This document shows, one piece after another, positions 1-5,368 of a stretch of 5,671 nt of DNA. How positions within the stretch are numbered: position 1 is the first letter of the stretch; each line of letters opens with the position of its first letter. This DNA comes from Thermoplasmata archaeon. GTDB lineage: Archaea > Thermoplasmatota > Thermoplasmata > Thermoplasmatales > Thermoplasmataceae. The stretch is taken from assembly GCA_021835265.1 (NCBI GenBank), contig JAKBQK010000206.1, forward strand, positions 1 to 5,671, written 5' to 3'. The translations under genes and the position numbers were made by a program. The notes beneath the pieces are model-generated. The model was not told where the DNA came from. It saw only the letters and a list, made by a program, of their open reading frames with translations, and searched no databases.

Positions 1-1092
1 GGTCTTGGGAATGTGGGACCAGAAGCAGCTATGCCTGTTATGGAAGGCAAGGCCATGATTTTTAATTTGTTCGGGGGAGTTAATGCCGTGCCTCTACCTA
101 TGAGAGTCTCGTCAGGAGAAGAATTTATAAAGGTGGCAATGGCATTGGAACCGTCTTTTGGTGGGTATAATCTAGAGGATATTGAAAGCCCAAAATGTTT
201 CTTTGTTCTTAGAGAATTACAGGAAAAGTTAAGCATTCCTGCATGGCACGATGACCAGCTTGGGACAGCCTGCATAATTCTGGCTGGTCTCATTAATTCT
301 CTGAGAATTGCAGGTAAGAAAATACCGGATACAACAGTATCTCTTATAGGATCAGGTGCAGCAAATATTGCTGCTGCACATCTTATGATAGAGGCTGGAT
401 TTAAACCGGGAAATATTATAATGGTTGATTCGAAGGGTATTTTAGAACCTGAGAGAACTGATCTTGATAAGATAATGATATCAAATCCATGGAAATACGA
501 GCTGGCATTGAAAACCAATGAGGAAAGGAGGAAAGGAGATATAGAAGAGTCCATGGAGGGAGTAGATATAGTAGTTTCAGCTGCAAAATCTCAACCCGGT
601 CTTATCAAACCAGAGTGGGTTAGGAAAATGAACAGGGATCCTGCAATATTTGCTTTGGCAAATCCGTTACCTGAGATATGGCCAGACGATGCAAAATCGG
701 CTGGTGCAAAAGTAGTTGCTACCGGTCGAAGCGATTTTCCAAACCAGATAAATAACAGCCTTGTATTTCCTGGAATATTTAGAGGAGTTCTAGATGCTCG
801 CTCTCGAGGAGTAAATTTCAGAATAATGGTTAAGGCTGCCTACGAGATTGCAGATTATGTGAAGAATCCAGATCCTGATCATATTGTACCAACAATGGGA
901 GACTGGGAACTTTATCCAAGAGTAGCTTCTTCTGTTGCCAGAGCGACAGTTGAGGAAAAACTTGCGCGAAAGGTAAATAGCAAGGAAGGATTCTATAAGA
1001 CGGCAAGTGAGATTATTACCCTAAACAGAGAGAATTTTGAAAAAATGATGAAATTGAATATAGTAGAAAAATTACCTGAGGTGAATGAATGA
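1..1092 (+). CDS. Malic enzyme (oxaloacetate-decarboxylating malate dehydrogenase), 5'-truncated by window edge
   Basis: Malic enzyme oxidatively decarboxylates malate to pyruvate and CO2 in the cytoplasm, with NAD(P)+ and a divalent metal. The frame is already open at base 1 (GLGNVGPEAAMPVMEGKA, a family hallmark carrying the conserved Lys), so the GTG at 13 is internal and the N-terminus lies outside. The window holds 363 codons; short malic enzymes are about 430-450 residues, so perhaps 70-90 are missing. Visible marks are the acidic metal-site segment LEDIES (about 172-189), HDDQLGTA (247-270; many relatives have His where this has Leu), the Rossmann loop GSGAAN (349-366), an Asp-containing segment MVDSKG after the second beta strand (which hints at NAD, inference), ANPLPE and ATGRSDFPNQINN (about 658-756). 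The fold continues normally to the stop, so the gene looks intact. It overlaps the next gene by 4 bp. Family certain; cofactor and gene symbol not assigned. Confidence 0.95.
   Translation, partial: GLGNVGPEAAMPVMEGKAMIFNLFGGVNAVPLPMRVSSGEEFIKVAMALEPSFGGYNLEDIESPKCFFVLRELQEKLSIPAWHDDQLGTACIILAGLINSLRIAGKKIPDTTVSLIGSGAANIAAAHLMIEAGFKPGNIIMVDSKGILEPERTDLDKIMISNPWKYELALKTNEERRKGDIEESMEGVDIVVSAAKSQPGLIKPEWVRKMNRDPAIFALANPLPEIWPDDAKSAGAKVVATGRSDFPNQINNSLVFPGIFRGVLDARSRGVNFRIMVKAAYEIADYVKNPDPDHIVPTMGDWELYPRVASSVARATVEEKLARKVNSKEGFYKTASEIITLNRENFEKMMKLNIVEKLPEVNE
1078..1084 (+). promoter_or_regulatory. Shine-Dalgarno site GAGGTGA for the acetyltransferase gene
   Basis: GAGGTGA lies inside the last codons of the malic enzyme gene and ends 4 nt before ATG 1089. 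It matches the anti-Shine-Dalgarno end of archaeal 16S rRNA and favours ATG 1089 over the in-frame ATG at 1098. Internal genes of archaeal operons often use such a site while first genes are leaderless. Confidence 0.7.
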
Positions 1093-1592
1093 AAGAAATG
1101 AAGATTGAAGTGCGGAATGCAGAAGAGAGTGATATAGAACAGTTTGTTGAGCTCATTCTGAGAATGAAGAGACTGAATGGCGAGTTTGATTCCCTGTTCA
1201 CTGCAAATGAAGAGAATCATGGTGGAATAAAAAACTACTACCTTGAATGCATAAAGGATAAGAAGAAAAATATCGCCCTTGTAGCAGTATCAAATAAAAA
1301 AATTTACGGTCTCATTAAGGCAGAGGTCAGGGAGAGAGTTTCGTATGTACCTAACTATGAAGTAAGGATAATAGATCTTTATATTATGCCAGAGCTTAGG
1401 AGGAAGAATGTTGGAAATTTATTACTTGATCACCTGTATGCAGAGATGAGGAAAAGAAATATAGGAGTTGTTACGGCAGAATTTCCTGCTCTGAACCTTA
1501 TTGCACTGAACTTCTATCAAAAGATAGGATACAGGGAAGTAGGCAAGGTGTTTGGCAAGACAATCGATGAAAATATAAATAAGAAAGAATAG
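1089..1592 (+). CDS. GNAT-family N-acetyltransferase
   Basis: This 167-residue protein is probably a cytoplasmic acetyl-CoA-dependent N-acyltransferase of the GNAT superfamily (single-domain, typical length). The N-terminal IEVRNAEESDIEQ matches the usual beta1-alpha1 opening. The core is a beta strand IIDLYIMPE (94-102), followed by the acetyl-CoA pyrophosphate loop RRKNVGNLL (104-112), where Asn replaces the second Gly of the common R/Q-x-x-G-x-G/A pattern. Motif B is NLIALNFYQKIGY (136-148), the near-universal ALxFYxKxGF/Y signature. The substrate cannot be read from the sequence: protein N-termini (RimI-like), small amines and antibiotics are all possible, so no gene symbol is given. ATGA overlap with the malic enzyme stop plus the strong upstream SD supports co-transcription and coupled translation. 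The C-terminus is Lys/Glu-rich and ends 2 bp before the stop of the convergent gene. Confidence 0.9.
   Translation: MKEMKIEVRNAEESDIEQFVELILRMKRLNGEFDSLFTANEENHGGIKNYYLECIKDKKKNIALVAVSNKKIYGLIKAEVRERVSYVPNYEVRIIDLYIMPELRRKNVGNLLLDHLYAEMRKRNIGVVTAEFPALNLIALNFYQKIGYREVGKVFGKTIDENINKKE
1567..1590 (-). terminator. Possible T-rich termination tract for the minus-strand gene
   Basis: Read on the minus strand, the end of the acetyltransferase gene is pyrimidine-rich with runs of T (ATTCTTTCTTATTTATATTT), starting about 5 nt past the TAA at 1595-1597. Archaeal transcription often ends at T-rich tracts without a hairpin. In an AT-rich genome such tracts are common, so this is only a candidate. Confidence 0.25.
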
Positions 1593-1594
1593 TT

Positions 1595-2560
1595 TTAAAA
1601 TAATTTCATACTTTTCCACTTTTGAACAATTCTCTCTGCTCCAATAGCATATTCGTTGATCAAATCTGAAAGATCTGCTGGTACCACACCCTCTTTGAGC
1701 TGTAATTTATCTTCTATTATCTCGAACAGACCTGAACTTTCTGCCCATTCAAGTTCCGGTTTGGTGAATATTGAGACGGAAGAGGGTTTTCCCTTTCTCA
1801 TAAGATATTTATTCTTAATATTCCTAACCATTCTATAGGTGTTATAAACCTGAAATTCTTCAGTTTCTGAAAAACTTTTAAACTTACTTTGAAGTGACAT
1901 CATAAGTCCCTCAATATTAATATTCTGGCTCATTGCTATTACCGCTGGATAAGAGGAAATTGGAACTATGGAATTACCTGAAATTTGATAAAAATTATAA
2001 TACACTCTAAATCCCTGAATAAAACCATATTTTGTGCAGTTCTTAATCGTATTAAGATAGGGCGATTCCATTAGTTTTGAGGGAAAATCGTTAAAAAATT
2101 CATCCGGGAACCTCAGTTCATTCTTGATTTCATAGGAAAGATCAATAACATCTATAGGCTCTTTTTCTTCCGCTGTTCTCTCCTTTAGTTTAAGATTGTA
2201 AGCAAGATCTATTGCTTCGATTGTTCCTAAACTGTTTATGTCAACCGTGGGAATATTAGTTCTTTTTTTGTCATTTTGTTCTTCATCCTCATCATCCTTT
2301 AATTTCATGAATTCGACTCCCTCGGAAATAAGGAAATCATGCCCCATATCTGATAGAAGTTCCTTCATGTTTTCATGTGGCGATAGAGGAATGTTTAACT
2401 CCATTTGATTGAGATCAAAAGGCGTGAATTTAAAAATCTCCTTGTCTTCAAAATTACCAGATTTATAGTAAGAAGAATTTACAATGAAAATTTTATCGCC
2501 TATTTCTTTTAGATCCTGGATATACTTTGAAATCAGCTCCCTCGGAAATAAGGAAATCAT
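1595..2560 (-). CDS. Protein of unknown function, 5' end remodelled by a frame-shifting tandem duplication
   Basis: I do not recognise this 321-residue frame. It has no signal peptide or membrane segment and looks soluble. Visible features are an N-terminal region rich in charged helices, an acidic linker (about 88-98, DDEDEEQND), two similar short segments IDLAYNLK and IDLSYEIK (117-124 and 139-146), a Tyr/Phe-rich middle (about 177-206) and a Lys-rich C-terminal part. The start at 2560 is not the ancestral one: MISLFP is encoded by the end of one duplicate read out of frame, after which the sequence joins the native RELISKYIQDL. The gene before duplication would have begun MESRELISKY (now at ATG 2771) and encoded about 318 residues, so this frame keeps all but the first three. 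No Shine-Dalgarno is evident before 2560, so its translation is uncertain. It may be a pseudogene, a re-initiated gene or a switchable one. Convergent with the acetyltransferase gene. Confidence 0.6.
   Translation of the reverse strand: MISLFPRELISKYIQDLKEIGDKIFIVNSSYYKSGNFEDKEIFKFTPFDLNQMELNIPLSPHENMKELLSDMGHDFLISEGVEFMKLKDDEDEEQNDKKRTNIPTVDINSLGTIEAIDLAYNLKLKERTAEEKEPIDVIDLSYEIKNELRFPDEFFNDFPSKLMESPYLNTIKNCTKYGFIQGFRVYYNFYQISGNSIVPISSYPAVIAMSQNINIEGLMMSLQSKFKSFSETEEFQVYNTYRMVRNIKNKYLMRKGKPSSVSIFTKPELEWAESSGLFEIIEDKLQLKEGVVPADLSDLINEYAIGAERIVQKWKSMKLF
1611..1623 (+). terminator. Possible T-rich termination tract for the malic enzyme-acetyltransferase unit
   Basis: CTTTTCCACTTTT on the plus strand begins 18 nt after the acetyltransferase stop and lies inside the convergent gene. 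It resembles archaeal oligo-T terminators. There is no room for a separate intergenic terminator because the two stops are 2 bp apart. Weak evidence. Confidence 0.25.
2317..2536. repeat. 220-bp tandem direct repeat, copy A (distal to the gene's promoter)
   Basis: This copy is directly followed by copy B at 2537. The two align without gaps over 220 bp and differ at two places: 2423 C versus 2643 T (synonymous Thr codon) and 2444 G versus 2664 T (Asp versus Glu on the minus strand). Each copy begins with CTCCCT, and the same hexamer follows copy B, which is typical of duplication by slippage or recombination between short direct repeats. It has no terminal inverted repeats, so it is not a mobile element. 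Confidence 0.97.
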
Positions 2561-2771
2561 GCCCCATATCTGATAGAAGTTCCTTCATGTTTTCATGTGG
2601 CGATAGAGGAATGTTTAACTCCATTTGATTGAGATCAAAAGGTGTGAATTTAAAAATCTCCTTTTCTTCAAAATTACCAGATTTATAGTAAGAAGAATTT
2701 ACAATGAAAATTTTATCGCCTATTTCTTTTAGATCCTGGATATACTTTGAAATCAGCTCCCTGGATTCCAT
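2493..2771 (-). pseudogene. Truncated N-terminal fragment of the same unknown gene (frame closed by the duplication)
   Basis: From ATG 2771 this frame reads MESRELISKYIQDL and runs through the promoter-proximal duplicate. It then crosses the duplication junction into the second copy in the wrong frame and stops at 2493-2495 (92 residues; the last ~15, ADFKVYPGSKRNRR, are out-of-frame translation). Residues up to LISEG match the N-terminus of the 321-residue downstream frame, with a single Glu/Asp difference. ATG 2771 is preferred over TTG 2822, which is the first usable codon after an upstream stop at 2826-2828, because a TATA-like box lies about 23 bp upstream of the ATG, right for a leaderless message. 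This is therefore the original 5' end of the gene. The two frames overlap by 68 nt. The fragment could be translated, but alone it lacks more than two thirds of the protein. Confidence 0.6.
2537..2756. repeat. 220-bp tandem direct repeat, copy B (promoter-proximal)
   Basis: Second unit of the tandem duplication, with the residual hexamer CTCCCT at 2757-2762 marking its outer boundary. The unit length is 73 codons plus one base, so the duplication shifts the frame by one nucleotide. The copies differ at 2 of 220 positions, so the event is recent, but not so recent that the copies are identical. Confidence 0.97.
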
Positions 2772-2787
2772 ATCATCCCATAGATGT

Positions 2788-2810
2788 AATATTATAAAAG
2801 TTTTCCAATT
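2788..2810 (-). promoter_or_regulatory. TATA/BRE-like promoter of the minus-strand unknown gene
   Basis: On the minus strand TTTTATAATATT (2799-2788) is preceded by purine-rich AATTGGAAAAC (2810-2800), resembling an archaeal TATA box with an upstream BRE. The box centre is about 23 bp from ATG 2771, close to the spacing for transcription starting at or near the start codon. This supports ATG 2771 as the ancestral start. Position and composition are seen; activity is inferred. Confidence 0.5.
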
Positions 2811-2875
2811 TCTTGATAACAAAAGTCAAAGTCATAATATCGAAATGTTAAATCAATTCAAATATAATAATCCAG

Positions 2876-2889
2876 AATTCTGCAGAATT
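2876..2889. promoter_or_regulatory. Perfect 14-bp palindrome in the divergent intergenic region, possible operator
   Basis: AATTCTGCAGAATT is its own reverse complement. The same place contains two direct copies of CAGAATT (2873-2879 and 2883-2889) one helical turn apart, and the flanks ATAAT and ATTAT extend the dyad imperfectly. It sits between the two opposing promoters, about 26 bp upstream of the plus-strand TATA-like box. Such a site could bind a dimeric regulator, but AT-rich palindromes also arise by chance. Confidence 0.3.
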
Positions 2890-2914
2890 ATTATGTTCCT
2901 GATTGTCCCATAAG

Positions 2915-2926
2915 TGTTATATATTT
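2915..2926 (+). promoter_or_regulatory. TATA-like promoter of the 2957-5671 gene cluster
   Basis: GTTATATATTTA is a good archaeal TATA-box match, centred near 2921. Transcription would be expected to start near 2945-2948, giving a leader of about 10 nt before ATG 2957. It faces away from the promoter of the minus-strand gene. Confidence 0.5.
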
Positions 2927-2956
2927 AGATTATCTTGATAGGTGGAAGGCATCAAA

Positions 2957-3556
2957 ATGGCAGTAAAATCTGAGTATTATCAAAAACTTGTCCTAAATGG
3001 GACGGTTGAGGATTTAATAGATCTACTTGATCAGGTAGGGAATGATAATACGATAACAGAGGATGAACGGGAATGGATAGAGAATTCTATCCACAGAAGG
3101 CTCAGTATGTTCAAGGGGACACCTGTAAGAATTGTAAATATTGAATCTGGAGTTGAGGAAGAACCGCCCCAGACAGTCTATGATGAATTTGGAGGATCAT
3201 CTATCTATAAAGGAGAGATTTTCATTTATGGGCTAAAGTGGAAAATGTATGTCCCAAGCATAAAGTTCAGAGAAACGCAGATTAATTACTGGTACTATAA
3301 CGAAAAGGTAGCTTCCATTCTTTCAGATGTTTTACTACCCGTTATCCCGGGAAAATTCAGAGGATATTTCAATTACCCGCCCTGGCTACTTGGAACTTCC
3401 TATGCACCACACACATATTATATTCCCACCGATTCGTTGATTTCCTTGGCAATTGAAAGAGATGTAATTGATGACTGGAATTCGCTTGTGGTAAAAGGAA
3501 TACCAGAGAAGCTTGTTGAAAGATATAGGTCCAGAAATCTAGGAAACTCTCTTTGA
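2957..3556 (+). CDS. Protein of unknown function (~199 residues)
   Basis: I do not recognise this protein. It is soluble in appearance, with no signal peptide or membrane helix. The N-terminal ~50 residues look helical and charged (TVEDLIDLLDQVGND, then ITEDEREWIENSIHRRL). The middle is rich in aromatic residues and beta-like (IFIYGLKWKMYVP about 88-100, INYWYYNEK about 109-117, FNYPPWLLGTSYAPHTYYIP about 138-157), followed by a helical C-terminus. The start is uncertain: ATG 2957 (preceded by AGGTGG at 2940-2945) is chosen, while an in-frame GTG at 2942 would add five residues (VEGIK). From the TATA box, initiation near 2947 would exclude the GTG. The stop is 1 bp before the DUF309-like gene, so the pair is surely co-transcribed and may act together (inference). 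Confidence 0.75.
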   Translation: MAVKSEYYQKLVLNGTVEDLIDLLDQVGNDNTITEDEREWIENSIHRRLSMFKGTPVRIVNIESGVEEEPPQTVYDEFGGSSIYKGEIFIYGLKWKMYVPSIKFRETQINYWYYNEKVASILSDVLLPVIPGKFRGYFNYPPWLLGTSYAPHTYYIPTDSLISLAIERDVIDDWNSLVVKGIPEKLVERYRSRNLGNSL

Positions 3557-3557
3557 A

Positions 3558-4064
3558 ATGAGAATTATAATAGGATATTATGGAAGTTCTCCAGAAAACC
3601 TGAAATTAAAACATATAACCAGGAAAACCACTTATGGTGTGGAGCTTGACTTCTATGACATGAATCCTGACGAAAATATCCCTACTTTATATAATGAGAA
3701 ATTCAGATTTAATGCAGAAATTTATGATCATGAAAATTTTTACAGCAATTTTTCAGTTGAGAAATTTATATTAATGAACAGGGACGAACGCTTTTGGGAA
3801 TTACATGAAATAATGGAACACTACTGGAAGAAATCTACAGGAATGGATAAGATGATTCTTCAGGAAATAATAGGTATACTGGTATCTCAGGTTAAATGGC
3901 AAATGGGTCAGTTTAAAGTTTCGGAAAGTGTTTTAAACAGAAATGTAAGATTACTCGAGAAGAACACAGAAATGGTAAGAGATGAGATTATTCTCGGTGT
4001 TTCTTATCCTATTTTATTTAACCCTAAATTGCTTGACTATTTCGAACAAATATATATTGCCTGA
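3558..4064 (+). CDS. DUF309-like domain protein
   Basis: This 168-residue protein has a variable N-terminal half (1-70) and a helical C-terminal half. The C-terminal half carries RFWELHEIMEHYW (78-90), which matches the F/Y-x-x-H-E-x-x-E-x-x-W signature of the DUF309 family (PF03745). The second helix, LQEIIGILVSQVKWQMGQ (101-118), corresponds to the family's LQGLIQLA-type helix but is less typical: the usual Gly is replaced and the following Gly-Asn-x-x-Gly-Ala segment is altered. DUF309 proteins are small all-helical proteins of unknown biochemical role; the conserved His-Glu pair suggests a ligand or metal site, which is not proven. The start ATG is 1 bp after the preceding stop, without a close Shine-Dalgarno, so translation is probably coupled. 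The promoter for asnS lies within its last codons. Family assignment by motif only. Confidence 0.75.
   Translation: MRIIIGYYGSSPENLKLKHITRKTTYGVELDFYDMNPDENIPTLYNEKFRFNAEIYDHENFYSNFSVEKFILMNRDERFWELHEIMEHYWKKSTGMDKMILQEIIGILVSQVKWQMGQFKVSESVLNRNVRLLEKNTEMVRDEIILGVSYPILFNPKLLDYFEQIYIA
4048..4058 (+). promoter_or_regulatory. TATA-like promoter of asnS inside the end of the DUF309-like gene
   Basis: AAATATATATT is centred about 25 bp upstream of asnS ATG 4079, the spacing expected for a leaderless archaeal transcript, with purine/A-rich CGAACAAA just upstream as a possible BRE. No Shine-Dalgarno precedes asnS, which fits leaderless initiation. asnS may therefore be transcribed both from here and by read-through from 2915. 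Confidence 0.5.
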
Positions 4065-4078
4065 ATTAATCTGGTTTC

Positions 4079-5368
4079 ATGGAACAGATATCCTCCATTC
4101 TGAACGATTCATCCACAGGTAAAGAATTCAACATAAGGGGATGGGTCTATAGAATTAGAACATCAGGTAAATTGGTTTTTGTTATCCTGAGAGACGCTTC
4201 AAGTATTATTCAATGCGTAGCCAAATCAGACAATTTCAACGAAACTGACTTCAAGATTATTTCCTCACTTACCATAGAAAGCAGTGTAAGTTTCAGTGGA
4301 GAATTAAAGAAGGATGAGAGAGCGGTTACTGGATATGAAATGAACATAAAATCGTTCACCATTTATCAGAGAAATGACAGTTTTCCAGTTTCGAAGGATA
4401 TCTCAGAAGAATTTGAACTGGATAACAGGCATCTTTGGATCAGAAGCAGGGAATTTAATGCGATCCTGAAGATCAGATCCACTATTTTTAAGGCATTCAG
4501 AGAATTCTATGATAATGATGGATATTATGAAGTTCAGCCGCCCATTATGGTATCTACAGCAACTGAAGGTGGTTCTACCCTTTTCAGTGTACCATTCTTT
4601 GGGGAGAAGGCATATCTGACCCAGAGTTCTCAATTTTATCTTGAAACATTCATTTTTTCATTGGAAAAAGTGTATACAATAACTCCCAGTTTCAGGGCCG
4701 AAAAGAGCAGGACATGGAGACATTTAACTGAATACTGGCATGCAGAGGGAGAAGTTGCCTGGATAAATAATCAACAGATGATGGACATTGAAGAAAAGAT
4801 GCTTCATTTTATTGTAAAGAAGACAATAGAGGAAAACAGCGAAGAGTTGAAAATACTTGGAAGGGATATAGAGACACTTAAGGAAAGTATGAAACCCTTC
4901 AGAAGGATTCCATACAGAGAATTAATAGAAATGTCTGAATCGCTTGGGATGCCCTTGAAATATGGAGATGATCTGGGGGCAGATGAGGAAAGACAGATAA
5001 TGTCAAACTTCAAGACTCCTATATTTGTCACTGATTTTCCTGCGTCATTAAAGACATTTTATCATCAGCCAAATCCTGCAAAACCTGATGAAATCTTATG
5101 TCATGATCTTCTTGCACCTGAGGGATACGGTGAGATTCTTGGTGGTGGAGAAAGAATATGGGATTATGATTTACTTAAAAAAAGGATAAACGATAATGGG
5201 CTGAAAGAGGAGGATTACTACTGGTATCTTGACCTCAGAAAATATGGCAGCGTTCCTCACTCGGGCTTTGGATTAGGAATGGATAGACTAGCAATGTGGA
5301 TAATGCATCTGGACAAGATTACTGGTGCTATCGCCTATCCCAGAACAATAAGAAGACTGAGACCATAA
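4079..5368 (+). CDS. asnS: Asparaginyl-tRNA synthetase (asparagine--tRNA ligase), class IIb
   Basis: AsnRS charges tRNA-Asn with asparagine using ATP, in the cytoplasm. At 429 residues it has the usual archaeal length. Residues ~16-95 form the anticodon-binding OB fold ([23 protein letters not shown]). The class II catalytic core follows: motif 1 around 135-157 (ends EVQPPIM), a flipping-loop region TATEGGST (160-167), motif 2 with [20 protein letters not shown] (204-223) and motif 3 with [13 protein letters not shown] (396-408), then the [10 protein letters not shown] tail. It is AsnRS rather than the close relative AspRS: it has QSSQFYLE (182-189) where AspRS has the aspartate-binding Q-S-P-Q-x-Y-K-Q, and Trp-His-Ala-Glu after motif 2 as in archaeal AsnRS. 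Its presence suggests direct Asn-tRNA formation rather than reliance on transamidation. ATG 4079 fits the leaderless promoter. hemE follows without a gap. Confidence 0.95.
   Translation: MEQISSILNDSSTGKEFNIRGWVYRIRTSGKLVFVILRDASSIIQCVAKSDNFNETDFKIISSLTIESSVSFSGELKKDERAVTGYEMNIKSFTIYQRNDSFPVSKDISEEFELDNRHLWIRSREFNAILKIRSTIFKAFREFYDNDGYYEVQPPIMVSTATEGGSTLFSVPFFGEKAYLTQSSQFYLETFIFSLEKVYTITPSFRAEKSRTWRHLTEYWHAEGEVAWINNQQMMDIEEKMLHFIVKKTIEENSEELKILGRDIETLKESMKPFRRIPYRELIEMSESLGMPLKYGDDLGADEERQIMSNFKTPIFVTDFPASLKTFYHQPNPAKPDEILCHDLLAPEGYGEILGGGERIWDYDLLKKRINDNGLKEEDYYWYLDLRKYGSVPHSGFGLGMDRLAMWIMHLDKITGAIAYPRTIRRLRP

Noticed and set aside
13..15. GTG at 13 as the start of the malic enzyme gene
   Set aside because: The frame is open to base 1 and codes for conserved family sequence (GLGN) before it, so the gene starts outside the window.
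993..1220. Minus-strand open frames over the malic enzyme/acetyltransferase junction (also 1016-1201 and 1422-1619)
   Set aside because: They lie opposite well-supported genes, have low-complexity hydrophobic translations, and have no promoter or family match.
2493..2560. Programmed ribosomal frameshift joining the two overlapping frames
   Set aside because: I see no convincing slippery heptamer in the overlap, and the overlap is fully explained by a 220-bp duplication.
2317..2756. Insertion sequence or MITE as the source of the repeat
   Set aside because: There are no terminal inverted repeats and no transposase; the repeated DNA is coding sequence of the gene itself, duplicated head to tail.
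2317..2756. CRISPR array
   Set aside because: Only two long adjacent copies with no spacers.
2493..2822. Longer version of the upstream fragment starting at TTG 2822
   Set aside because: TTG 2822 lies upstream of the TATA-like box at 2788-2799, so it would not be on a message from that promoter; ATG 2771 fits the leaderless spacing better.
2704..2913. Plus-strand open frame over the repeat and intergenic region (also 1656-1838)
   Set aside because: It is antisense to the unknown gene, runs over the promoter region and has no recognisable content.
4403..5031. Minus-strand open frames inside asnS (4403-4633, 4804-5031)
   Set aside because: They are opposite a complete, motif-verified synthetase gene and show no family features.
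4079..5368. AspRS (aspS) instead of AsnRS
   Set aside because: The aspartate-specific Q-S-P-Q-x-Y-K-Q motif is absent (QSSQFYLE instead), and the motif 2 surroundings match archaeal AsnRS.
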